The notes beneath the pieces were generated by a model, which was not told the DNA's origin, ran no database searches, and saw nothing but the letters and a program-made list of their open reading frames with translations. This document shows positions 35,979 to 46,095 of a DNA stretch of 64,000 bases, piece after piece. The DNA is from Ambrosia x helenae (lineage: Eukaryota; Streptophyta; Magnoliopsida; Asterales; Asteraceae). Positions within the stretch are counted from its first letter, which is position 1, and each line of letters opens with the position of its first letter. The position numbers and the translations under genes were made by a program. The DNA is taken from positions 87,547,769-87,611,768 of the forward strand of contig CM061232.1 of the NCBI GenBank assembly GCA_030844895.1. Reading direction: 5' to 3'.

Positions 35979-36366
35979 ATGGCAGACCACTTACTGGCGA
36001 TCTTATCGACAGTACGGTGGTTCGTTCCGATAATTTGGTTGAACTCCTCCAATACATTGCGCCAAAAATGCTCCCTATTGGCTGGCGAGTTCTCCTTAGT
36101 GTTGATCCATGCCCTCACCAACTCGAGTTGATCTTGATTCGTCCAGGCTGCCATTGGTTTGTTTTTTGGTTTGTATTTGGGTTGTGTTTAAGTGTATTTG
36201 TTGGTGTGGTTTATGTTTGTTGTATGCGTGTGTGTATATATATATATATAAGAGAGTTTGAAAAAAAAAATAGAATTCAACCTTTGTGAAACGGTCAAAT
36301 GCACGAAACCCAAACAAATTCAAGTTCAAAACGCCCGTTATGTCTAAAATGCTTGCAGCCCATAAC

Positions 36367-36410
36367 GCCCTATAGCGCCCCTCGGAGCGGTGTTGGGGGC
36401 GCTATAGGGC
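36367..36410. repeat. Subterminal 15-bp inverted repeat
   Basis: GCCCTATAGCGCCCC and GGGGCGCTATAGGGC with a 14-base loop, 36 bp from the right end of the Harbinger-like element. No counterpart near the left end. Confidence 0.85.
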
Positions 36411-36519
36411 TCTAAAACGCCCCATAACGTACCACTACACATAACCTTAACATGCATATTCACTGACATCGCTTTAAAAGATGAATTGTTTCTCTATTAC
36501 AACTTAATAACAAATTCAT

Positions 36520-37869
36520 TGTTGGAATCATTTAATCAAGAAATTAATAATCAAACTTATGTTATCAAAGGTCAACCATAAAAGTCAAAGCAGGCAGAAA
36601 AGGCGCCAAATATCAACAGTTACATCGGTTATTAGAATAGTTGTGTCGGTTCAATAGTTGGTTAAATAACCGTCATTTGTAAAGGGTATAAATACCCCCA
36701 TATTTATTAGAATTATGTGTGTGGATTATTATGTGTGTGGATTATTATAAGTTTGTGTATATTATTTGTTTCCCGCCCTCGGTCTGTTCTTTTCGTGAGT
36801 CCCTGCATCAATTCTGATGCATACTCCTCTCAAATATGATGTTCATCTTGATTGATCCAAGATCTAAAGGGCCTCAACATGGTATCATAGCGTATAGTTA
36901 ACGTGGATCAATCAATTGCAGTCCAAGATGTCATTGCCTTCAAGGAAGAAGAAGACCCGAAAAACAGAGTATGTAAACGGATCACTAGAACGATCCCGTT
37001 TTTGGGCCAGTGGTTTAGAAGAATGGAAAACCAGAAAGATTAAAACCGAACCTAAAGAAAGATCATGTTTATTGCAAGATTGGTTGTGTGTGTGTCACCA
37101 TCGTTTCCGAAGTATCTTACGCAGAAGGCGAGAAGAAGATACAGTAGATTAAATTATTAGAAAGATCATTCATGGAACATTAGAAAGGCAACCGAACATG
37201 AAGATTTAATGGTTTTACAAAGGCGATCAAAATTTTAAAATAAGAATGAAAGAAGAATGATGCTTGTTGATCAATGGACCGAAAGTTTGAACCGTCGTTC
37301 AATTTGGATACCGGGTTAACAATTATCAAAGACTAAAATCCTTCACAGAAATAACAGATCATATTGAAGCGACAAAGATAGTGTTAACACCACTTAATCT
37401 TGATCAACGGATCCGGAGAATAAAAGTCATAAGTCGGATATGAATTGCTTAACCGAAGAAGGAACAAGGCTACAATTTAAAGATGAACACGAATAGAGAA
37501 AAGGTGATTATATTTTCTTGTTTAGGGGAGAGAATGTTGGAATCATTTAATCAAGAAATTAATAATCAAACATATGTTATCAAACGTCAACCGTAAAAGT
37601 CAAAGCAGGCAGAAAAGGCGCCAAATATCAACAGTTACGTCGGTTATTAGAATAGTTGTGTCGGTTCAATAGTTGGTTTATAACCGTCATTTGTAAAGGG
37701 TATAAATACCCTCATATGTATCAGAATTATGCATGTGGATTATTATAAGTTTGTGTATATTATTTGTTTCCCACCTTCTGTTCTTTTCGCGAGTCCCTGC
37801 ATCAGTTCTGATGCATACTCCTCTCAAATATAGTGTTCATCTTGATTGATCGAAGATCCGAAGGGTCCA
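36520..37869 (+). mobile_element. TRIM, Copia-type ends, TSD TTCAT
   Basis: Complete 1350-bp element: LTRs 36520-36879 (360 bp) and 37535-37869 (335 bp), TGTTGGAATC at the start; perfect TTCAT duplication (36515-36519, 37870-37874). Primer site TGGTATCATAGC (36880-36891, one change from the tRNA-iMet type), polypurine tract TTAGGGGAGAGAA (37522-37534). The 5' LTR has an extra GTGTGTGGATTATTAT repeat. The 655-bp interior has only a basic 78-codon frame (36916-37152, KKKTRKTEY..), which I do not recognise. Size and lack of coding fit a terminal-repeat retrotransposon in miniature. Confidence 0.9.
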
Positions 37870-38037
37870 TTCATTGTGATCGAAAAGTGTAAGGGATAGA
37901 TTTTTGTGGGATGTCTTCCTACAAACCAAACCATGTCAAAACAACATTAATACTTGATTATCGTAACTATATTTAATATAAGAGTTTAGATAATCATATA
38001 TTTAAACATGACTTTGAATATGCTATTATGAATTTGA

Positions 38038-38253
38038 TCAATGGATTTGTAACCAATAAGAGCATTCACATTTGGTCCAATAGGTGGCGTCGATCATCAA
38101 CACATGTGGGAAGACATGCCACAGATTGTACGAGACCTGATGCATAAAGAAAATATCCTCAACCGCATCTGTCTCCGGATTCTGCCGGGTGTAGTATGTA
38201 AATTTCTTTTCAACCAAGATATTTTCGAGTATTCGCATGACAACAACAACAAC

Positions 38254-38284
<31 letters not shown>

Positions 38285-39265
38285 TTAAATAATAATACCT
38301 GCATTGGAGTTTGGTCGCCGTACATTGTGTGTTTAATCTTGTTTATGGTATTGTGTATGTCTCGTAGCATGCATACACTATTCGGGTTTTGTTCTCTTAT
38401 GGCCAAATGTATATTTGATGGGTCCATGTTTTGAAAATAAAGCCTTTCCACCAACTTTTCTTCGACCTGTGTCAGCCTCCTAGCAAACGCGTGACCCTCA
38501 ACATGTTGAAAAGGGTCGTGGTTATGATTCGGGTTTTTTACCCCAATTTCCAACCATCGTTGCCTAGCCTCCCTATCGGTTGAAAGGGACAGTTAACCTT
38601 TTTGCTATCCGAAACCTGTACTTTGGCTGTAGTGTGGTGTTCACCACCATGGTCGTATCGTAGCCATAACTTAACTTTTTTGCATACAATCCCTTGCCTT
38701 TTGAAATTGAACGTCCTGTCACTATGACGTAACCACTATCAAGGGATCTATCGTAAACCCATTGTTTCAAATCTTCAACAGACCCGAATACCTTGAAATT
38801 TATACGAGTCTAAATTATATACGATTGTAAATATATACTAGTTTAATCCATCAAACCCTAAAATCTGTAAATATACACTAGTGTAAATAAATAAATGCAC
38901 CTTATTGGTTTCATACCAAACATCCGGGTTAAGTTCCACTTTTATGTCAACACCTTCATAAGCACATTTCTCGTCGTCAGCAGCTTCCTCGAAGTCGCTA
39001 TCACCTTCCTGGGAGTCCTTAGCACCTGCCCGCGCGAATGGTAAGTCTTGTATGTGTACTGTGGATAGCTTGGTGGCACGAAAAATGACTCCTCTTCCTC
39101 TACATATTCCTGGTTCAAATCTGGCAGTACCTTCCCGTCATTACAACGAACCCTAGATTTAACGTCCTCCTCACCAACTTGAACCTCGGGTCCGAAAACG
39201 CTTTCAGAGACGTAAGACTCGTTCGGGGACAGGTCACCGAGGGAATAGGTGTAGGAATATGACAT
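38038..39265 (-). pseudogene. MULE transposase, FAR1-type, truncated and frame-broken
   Basis: Reverse strand. 39265-38942: acidic N terminus (PDLNQEYVEEEESFFVPP). 38770-38573: FAR1-like DNA-binding part (SGYVIVTGRS.., YGYDTTMVV). 38553-38038: HNHDPFQHVEGHAFARRL, a helical region, then the start of the catalytic domain, WHVFPHVLMIDATYW, where Asp about 155 of this frame is the first D of the MULE DDE triad. An AAT/AAC microsatellite (38237-38286) sits in the frame, frames change between segments, and the sequence ends right after the first D. Second and third acidic residues and SWIM finger are gone. Inactive. Confidence 0.75.
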
Positions 39266-39369
39266 CGTGAGACCGGGAAGTCGCGGGTAGTCGAGAGAGA
39301 ATTGGTGGTGATGTTTGAATATTTGTTTGAAATGAGAACGAAGCTGCTCACGTTTGTGTTTAATTGGAA

Positions 39370-39660
39370 AAAACCACGGGCCGTGGAGGCCACAATGGTC
39401 CGTGGATGGATTAAATTAGCACATCTGCCACATTTCCACGTCCAGTGGAGGCCCCCACGGGCTGTGGAAGTACATTTTTCAGTCTGAACTCCCTGCAGGG
39501 AGTTCAGACTGACCTCGTACCTCGTACTACCACGTCCCATGGGGGTCTCCACGGGACATGGTAGTGTTGCTTTTCCACACCCCGTGGGGGTCTCCACGGC
39601 CCGTGGTTTTCTGTTTTTTGCTTTCCACAGCCCATTTTGGCCTCCATGGCCCCGGGGGGG
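39370..39660. repeat. Nested GC-rich hairpins around a perfect 34-bp palindrome
   Basis: At 39479-39512 is a perfect palindrome (17-bp arms, no loop, centre CTGCAG). On each side are 13-16-nt arms of the type CCACGGGCCGTGG separated by 6-nt loops (AGGCCC left, GGGTCT right), so the flanks are also roughly inverted copies of each other. It lies just upstream of the MULE ATG and ends in a G run (39653-39668). Long open frames here come from the repeats. Confidence 0.85.
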
Positions 39661-39681
39661 GGGGGGGGGTGGTCTAGGCAA

Positions 39682-40075
39682 GGGGATGTCTAGATAATAT
39701 GACCAAAAAAAAAAAAAAAAACTTTAACGTTTAAAAACAATAAGTTCTTTAGAGTCTGTACTAAAACAACAAAATCACAAAATAACATGAGAAAAAAAAA
39801 AAGATAACAAGATGATAACAAAAAGTTAAAAAAAATGGGTATGTTAATTGTGTGCTAATTTTTCTGTAAATATATTTTCCTCTCACATGAGGTGTATATT
39901 CCGAAAATGGGATATGTGTTTCATGTGTCTCTTTTGGTATGTTCATGTGTTTCATATGTCTGTTTTTGTTTTTGTGTGTATATATGAATATATATAGTCA
40001 TAGCTCATATCTCCTTAAAGATATCCAGGTTTATCAAGTATTTGCTGATATTTGAAAAGTAAGATAAGAGGAGAT
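39682..40075 (+). promoter_or_regulatory. Promoter region of the CCR-like gene
   Basis: A-rich 39700-39850, then TATATATGAATATATATAG at about 39979-39997, 80 bp before the ATG. No upstream ATG in the last 60 bases. Exact TATA choice is uncertain. Confidence 0.4.
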
Positions 40076-42962
40076 ATGAAGAGGGTGTGTGTAACAGGAG
40101 CAGGAGGTTATATTGGCTCATGGGTTGTGAAGCTTTTGCTTTCCAATGGATATATGGTTCATGGAACTGTTAGAGACCCTTGTAAACTTGTTTCTTCTTT
40201 GAATTTGTTTACTGCCTTGATTTATGCGAACTTTGAGTTTTGATTTTAGTTTATATTCTTCTAATTGATTACTTTCTTCTTTGAGTATCTGTTAATTTTC
40301 TGTTAGCCACCTTTCGCGGTTTTACTTGGTCTTGATTTTGACTTAGCCGAACCATTTAGCGTGACTCATGTTTTATGTAATTGATATGAAGGTGATGAGA
40401 AAAAGAATGGTCATTTGAAAATGTTGGAAAATGCTAAAGAGAGGCTGCATCTTTTCAAGGCAGATTTGTTGGACTTCGAAAGCCTTTGTGCCGCATTTGC
40501 TGGTTGCTCTGGAGTTCTTCATGTTGCCTCTCCTGTTCCTGGCGAACATGTAACTAATCCCCAGGTAATAAATCTGAATGATGTTATTCATGATTTAAAG
40601 TGTTTTACAATAAAAATAAAATCAATTAAAATACGGAAGACCGGAATAAACTGTCAAGTTAAAATCAGACCCTCCATATGAGAAAATTCGAATCTGAATG
40701 TTGGACAAACAACATATGATGGTTTGTCACAAGATCTGGTCCTTTGCGTCTTTTGGCTCATATTCTAAGCCATGTATCTCTAGGTGGATTAATAGTTATG
40801 TTCGTTTTTAGTTGTAAAAATTTCTAGCTCACTTCATGAGTTCATCAATTCGTGGATTAGCCCGAAAATTGTGCAAGTCGTTGAGTAACATGTCAAGCAT
40901 GATATTGATATGAGTTGGATCAAGTGAGGCGAGGTTAAAGTGGTAGAGAGACTTTTGTTTCACCTATGTGATCAAAGGTTCAATCCCCACTTCCAACATT
41001 TATGGTTTGGTATCCGGGTGAAGATCGAATACGGGTGGCGCCGGTTCGAATCTGACGGGCGGCGAGGTTTTACCGAGTTCTATAACACTGTCGTGCCTTC
41101 GGGCGGGTGGGGCTCGGGTTTACGCGCATCGGGAGAAGGCGGGGGCTGCTGGAGGTCGAGTAGTCGATTCTTGAGCACGGCGCCCCGCAAGGGTGGTTGC
41201 CACACAGTTATTCACAGATCAAAAAAAAATTAACCGGAAATAATTTTATTTAAAGAACTTAAATGTTTGTATATAACTATTTAATAATTGTGTTATACCT
41301 TAAAGATACATTTTGGCAGAACTTTAACCCATTGGACTTTTATACTTTCAAGTTATGTTTAACCATAAAAGCATAACTCAAATCAATTCAATTTGCTACT
41401 AACTAGTGACGCTTTAAACTTTAAAGGTGGAACTGCTGGATCCTGCTATACTAGGGACACAAAATGTATTAAACGCGTGTATGAAGGCTAAAGCCGAAAA
41501 GATTGTAGTTGTCTCCTCTGTATCTGCTGTTATGGCGAGTCCAGAGTGGCCGTCAGACATGGAACTGGATGAAAGCTGCTGGACAGACATAGAATACGCC
41601 AAATCAATCCAAGTATCTCACAACCATTTACTTCAAATTTCATTTTCTTTATCAGCATATTTCGTATATAAGAAAACATTTTGTAATGTGAATTCCAGCA
41701 CTGGTATGGTGTATCCAAGACAACGGCAGAGTTGGAAGCTTTAAGTTTTGCAAAACAACATGATTTGAAAGTGGTAACGATTTGTCCATCAATTATTATC
41801 GGGCCAATGCTACAGTCCACCATTAATGTTACCAGCTTACTACTTTTGAGCTACATGAAAGGTCAGTAATTTTAAGGGATGGTAATCACCCTTTTTTGTG
41901 ATTGGTTTTTGGTAATATCATTCTTAGAGCCTAGAGGTTATAAAACCATGTCACACTTCTGAGTTGGATATAATCTTGATGTTTCTAGTCTGTTAGAGTT
42001 GAGTACGGGTTAATTCGGTTACGAGTCAAGTAAAAGTGAACGTTAGAAGTCTTTATTTCAACCCTATTATTATATTTTTACGTTGTATAATATATTAATA
42101 TATATTGGATATTGATATTGATGTGGCTAACAAGTTTTGATAATGTGCATATCACATAGTACTGTACTTGTCTCAAACCCATGAATATTTTGTAAAACTA
42201 ATAACATATGTTGTCTCATACCTAATTACCTGTCCAAAAGTGTCTTGGGGTTTTCTGTCGGTTTTGGTCGCTTTTTTACCTTTTCTGATTACCAAAGATT
42301 TCATTTTGTACATGATCAAAATACTTATTTCTTTGGAGGGGATTACAGGAACTTCAAAATGTACACAAATATTTAGCAATTTTCATTCCTTTTTTTTTTT
42401 TTTTTAGAAATGATGTATACTTATCATCCATTTTGTCTTTTTAAGAGGAAGGTAGAACTGTTGGGAACACAATGAGGAACCCTAGACGTCCATACACAGA
42501 CGTTCGTGACTTATCAGAGGCGATTTTACTGTTATATGAAAATCCTGAATCCAATGGGAGATATATATGTTGTGCCTACTCAATTAGGACAGAAGAATTT
42601 GTTGCAAAAATGAAGAACTTGTTTCCAGGCTACAACTATCCCAAAATGTAAGTTCAGCTTATAAGTTAGAAACCTTTACACCAAGAATTTTTATATTCAT
42701 GTTATGAACCATTGCCATGCACACCTACAGTTGGGAATAAGTTAATCTTTGAATTCTAAAGCCTAAATATTTGTGTTGTAATATGTTTAATCACAGCTTT
42801 ACCGAGACTAGTGGTTTTAATCCACTCAACTCAAAGAAGTTATTGGAATTGGGATGGAACTATAGGCCATTGGAAGAGACCATAATTGACACCGTCAAGA
42901 ATTATGAAGAAACGGGTTTCTTAGAGAAAGGGAAGCCATTTCCATCTCCGATAAGGTTCTAA
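40076..42962 (+). CDS. Cinnamoyl-CoA-reductase-like NAD(P)-dependent dehydrogenase, six exons
   Basis: Exons 40076-40181, 40392-40564, 41427-41612, 41699-41861, 42446-42647, 42797-42962: 996 bp, 331 residues, all introns GT-AG, no stop or frameshift. N-terminal dinucleotide motif VTGAGGYIGSW (6-16), TVRDP (31-35) with the Arg that usually favours NADPH, VVVSSVSAV with the catalytic Ser (123/124), YGVSK (Tyr158, Lys162), CPSIIIGP, and C-terminal GRYICC and LGWNYRPLEETI. These define the extended short-chain dehydrogenase family of CCR and dihydroflavonol reductases; such enzymes reduce CoA thioesters, aldehydes or ketones in the cytosol. The true-CCR signature NWYCYGK reads HWYGVSK, so I expect an uncharacterised CCR-like clade rather than the lignin enzyme. 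ATG 40076 is chosen because the Rossmann motif begins five residues on. Intron 2 holds a SINE. Confidence 0.93.
40921..41231 (+). mobile_element. SINE in intron 2 of the CCR-like gene
   Basis: A-box-like TTAAAGTGGTAGAG (40934-40947), B-box AGGTTCAATCC (40976-40986), a GC-rich body (41020-41205) with a second B-box-like CGGTTCGAATC (41042-41052), and a nine-A tail (41221-41229). GC content contrasts sharply with the intron. No clear TSD, so edges are approximate. Confidence 0.6.
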
Positions 42963-43013
42963 CTGAAGGTTGACGTTGCTTTGTCAACCAGTGTTTGAGA
43001 AGAACTAGGAAAC

Positions 43014-44947
43014 TGTTGGTTAATCTTGACTAAAATGGGTCAAATAATAAAAGTGATGTGTTGGGCACATGCCCATTACGTAGAGTAGATTTAGTATGCA
43101 TGTTTAGAGTGTTTGTTTTGAAAGTAGTTTGTTATTTCCTGGTCTTAGGGAGAAGTAGAAGCTTTTGAATAAAGTAGTTTTTGATTAAGTCAATTGACCG
43201 TTGCGTTGTATGCCTATACAAAGGCTTCATAGAGTTTATCAATAAAGCAACCTGCACTCACTTTTCCTTTTCTTTACAACACTTTTACAGTTCTTGTTTA
43301 TTGTTGTTTATTGGTCCTTTGCAATTATACAGATTCAATAAATAATACATAAGGTTCTATCCAACATTTGGTATCAGAGCCCTTAGGGCTCGATCCTTGA
43401 AGAAAGTAGGCGAGTTTATGTAAGCTCTCGTCAGAAAGTATTAGAAAGAAGGCTGATCTAGATCAGCGAAGAAAGCGGAGAAAGAAAGCAGCAACATAGT
43501 AAGAGAAAGAAGCTGCTTGTAAGCGAAAGAAGAAAGGAATTCGTGATCAGAAAGAAAGAGACAGAAATCGCAGGTCATAAAGAAAGAAGAAAGAGGCTGC
43601 AGAAAGAAAGAGCCGATTGAAATCAGCAAGAAAGAAGAAAGAAAGAAAGACGGGTGCCGATCGGGAAGAAATCTAGTCGCGGATCCAGAAAGCAAAGAAA
43701 GCTAGAAAGAAGAATGGCGATGGTACAAGCAAAGGAAGCAGGTTCGGTGTCCTACCAAGTTCCGGTTTTGACCGCGACAAACTATCCGGTATGGGCGGTC
43801 AAAGTGAAGGCGATCATGGATGTACATGGTCTTTTGGAAACGATTGAGCCGAGGGCATTAGGTGAAGAACCGGACTTGAAGAAATCAAAACAAGCGCTTG
43901 CCTTTCTACTTCAAGCTATACCGGAGGATATGGTGTTGCAAGTGTCGAGTCACACGGACCCAAAAAAAGTATGGGATGGTTTAAAAACAAGATACTTGGG
44001 TGTAGATCGGGTGAGGACGGCTTGAATTGCAACGTTGAGAAGGGAGCTTGAAGGTTTACGGATGAAGGAAGGAGAGCTTGTTGATGATGGTGCTACTAAG
44101 GTGAGCGGGTTGGTTTCAAAGTTAAGGAGTCCTGGGCATGAAGTTGAAGAACAAGAAATGGTGCAAAGGTTACTTGATGCAATGCCAAAATCCTTTCTTC
44201 AAATTGTAACTTCAATTGAGCAATGTTTCGACTTAGACTCAATGCTCTTTGATGAAGCGGTTGGTAGACTTAAGGCATATGATGAAAGACTCAAAAGCCA
44301 TGGTGAGAAGGAGGGAGATCAAAACCAACTCTTGATGGCCGAACAAAGGAATGGTGAAAGTAGCGGACGAGGAAGAGGTCGCTGTAGGAACTATGAAAGA
44401 GGTGGAAGAGGTCGAGGAAGAGGTACGGGTCGAGGTGGTGATAAAAGCAAGTTTCGGTGTTTTAATTGTGGAGAATTTGGGCACTTTGGTTATGAGTGCA
44501 CTAAATGGAAAGACAAGGAAGAAGAAGCAAACTTGATCCACGATGATGAACCGACACTCCTTTGATGAAGAAACGGGTCAAGATTAAAGGGGTGGGTGTT
44601 GGTTAATCTTGACTAAAATGGGTCAAATAATAAAAGTGATGTGTTGGGCACATGCACATTACGTAGAGTAGATTTAGTATGCATGTTTAGAGTGTTTGTT
44701 TTGAAAGTAGTTTGTTATTTCCTGGTCTTAGGGAGAAGTAGAAGCTTTTGAATAAAGTAGTTTTTGATTAAGTTAATTGACCGTTGCATTGTATGCCTAT
44801 ACAAAGGCTTCATAGAGTTTATCAATAAAGCAACCTGCACTCACTTTTCTTTTTCTTTACAACACTTTTACAGTTCTTGTTTATTGTTGTTTATTGTTCC
44901 TTTGCAATTACAGATTCAATAAATAATACATAAGGTTCTATCCAACA
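43014..44947 (+). mobile_element. Copia-type gag-only LTR element (TR-GAG-like), TSD GAAAC
   Basis: Complete 1934-bp element with LTRs 43014-43366 and 44597-44947 (TGTTGGTTAATC to TATCCAACA) and perfect GAAAC duplication (43009-43013, 44948-44952). Primer site TGGTATCAGAGC (43369-43380), polypurine tract AAAGGGGTGGG (44586-44596). Contains gag only. I count five base differences and one 2-bp indel between LTRs, so it is fairly recent. It lies 51 bp after the CCR-like stop codon and its LTR carries AATAAA at 43241-43246 in the same orientation. Confidence 0.92.
43714..44565 (+). pseudogene. Copia gag with one in-frame stop
   Basis: ATG 43714 begins a Copia gag (VLTATNYPVWAVKVKAIMDVHGL, KKVWDGLKTRYLG, LRRELEGLRMKEGELV, RLLDAMPKSF), with an Arg/Gly-rich linker and intact zinc knuckle CFNCGEFGHFGYEC, ending at 44565. 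A TGA at 44023-44025 interrupts an otherwise continuous frame; its position, usually Arg, suggests a CGA-to-TGA change, the kind methylated cytosine produces. The flanking gag is well preserved. No protease follows. Confidence 0.87.
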
Positions 44948-45160
44948 GAAACTTGGGAGGCATGTGGAACCAATAATGTAGCAAACAAACTTGCAGGTTG
45001 TTACATGGGTTGTTCTTAATTAGTTTTCATTTTCAATCTCTTAAAATAAATAGGCAGTAGTGTGCCTGTTCTATTTTAGTCTTTTTCTTTTTGATTTCCC
45101 TTTCAAGTACAATGCTTTGTAATAGTTTGTTTTGAGTAAACAATATAAACCAGAAAATTG
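44948..45160 (+). other. Displaced 3' flank of the CCR-like gene
   Basis: Sequence that followed the stop codon before the Copia insertion; AATAAA at 45047-45052 may be the original polyadenylation signal. Confidence 0.4.
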
Positions 45161-45164
45161 CCCC

Positions 45165-45610
45165 ATATGCACACTTAGTATCAGAGTGTTCAATGTTTGG
45201 TGTAACAGTCACAAATTACAGCACTTGGGCGATGAAAATGGAGGCTACTTTGGAAGCACAAGGACTATAGGAGTCCATAGAGCCACCGATTGCAGTGTCA
45301 TAAGATGAACAAAAATTAAGATGGCCAAGCACTTTTGTTTCTTGTTATTATGGAGGAAGTTTTACTGCAGGTTGCAAAGAAGAGAACGACCAAGAAAATC
45401 CATGAATCGTTGAAAACAAGCTATTTTGGGCTGATCGGATGCACACTCGCAAAAGTAACTTCAAGGCCCTAAAAACGAAGGCGGGGTGTCCATGACGAAT
45501 TTATGGGGAAACCAAGTTGGATGATGTTGCAATACCGCAGCCTCGAAGCCACTCCTGAATAAGATGTTTTGGAAAGAAAGCTCATACGCTCGGTTTATAG
45601 GAAACATATT
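45165..45610 (+). pseudogene. Decayed Copia gag fragment
   Basis: Starts with a degraded primer site TTAGTATCAGAGTG (45176-45189). The translation shows NYSTWAMKMEATLEAQGL, then I.P, later recognisable shreds of the gag helix region, with several stops and shifts. It is a different and much older element than the one at 43014. Confidence 0.6.
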
Positions 45611-45626
45611 TGTGATAAGTAGCATG

Positions 45627-46095
45627 AGTTAATAGCCAAAATCGTCCCTGAGGTTTGGTCACTTTTGCCACTTCAGTTCAAAACCCAAACCTTTTACATC
45701 TAGGTCCTTCAGTTTTATTTTTCTTGCCAAATTCGTCCCTGACAACGTAGTATGGATATATAACTAGAAATGGTTTTTATTATTCTTATTTTATATTGTA
45801 AATAAATACTAATTTTAATTAATATGATAAATAGCAATAATAAATTTGATGTGATTTTTGTGGCAAAAATTATGTGTCACCGAAAGTAGTATGGATATAT
45901 AACTAGAAATGGTTTTTATTGTCACAAAATATGTGCCACTAAAAACCTAAAACTTTGCTGCGGCAGATCAAAAAAGTGCTACTGAAAGACTTTAGTGCTA
46001 CTGCTTCTAGTGACACTTTTTTTTGTGTGCTGCACATTCCTATTTGAGTCTTTAGTGACACTTTTTTTGGTTTTTTTTTTTGTAGTGTAAGGAGA
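45627..46095. mobile_element. MULE-type end and possible CACTA end, fragmentary
   Basis: GAGTTAATAGCCAAAATCGTCCCTGAGG at 45629 matches the terminal repeat type at 63964 and is similar to that at 52111. A 32-bp string AGTATGGATATATAACTAGA.. occurs at 45751 and 45887. The right edge, TTTTTTGTAGTG (46078-46089), with repeated AGTGACACTTTTTTT, resembles a CACTA element end. Boundaries unclear. Confidence 0.35.

Larger units (their letters stand above)
28056..36154 (-). pseudogene. Myb/SANT-like ORF of the Harbinger-like element, split by an LTR insertion
   Basis: Reverse strand. ATG at 36154 starts 59 codons up to the insertion (35979); the rest is at 28233-28056 beyond it. The two parts sum to 354 bp, a whole number of codons, once the element and one target copy are discounted, giving 117 residues. 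Trp spacing (W4, W15, W30, then KW near 54) and NREHFWRNVLEEFN are typical of the Myb/SANT or trihelix-like domain in PIF/Harbinger ORF1 proteins, which helps the transposase bind its ends; database entries often mislabel these as GST T3-like. A TATATATATATA run at 36237-36250 lies 85 bp upstream. The insertion destroys it. Confidence 0.7.
26765..36446. mobile_element. PIF/Harbinger-like element, split by a nested LTR element
   Basis: Ends are GTGTATGTGTAGTGGT (left) and, as reverse complement of the right end, GGTTATGTGTAGTGGT: 14 of 16 bases agree. TTA flanks both sides (26762-26764, 36447-36449), the PIF/Harbinger target. Both ends carry subterminal GTTATGGGG(C/G)GTT copies; the right end also has a perfect 15-bp inverted repeat (36367-36381/36396-36410). 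Removing the nested element and one ATGGC leaves about 1.94 kb with a forward Pro-rich gene and a reverse Myb-like gene, but no DDE transposase. Family call rests on TTA, end sequence and the Myb-like ORF; the TIR is short, so it is an inference. Confidence 0.6.

Noticed and set aside
39115..39681. 188-codon reverse ORF
   Set aside because: It spans the palindromic block and overlaps the MULE N terminus in another frame; repeated peptides reflect the DNA repeats.
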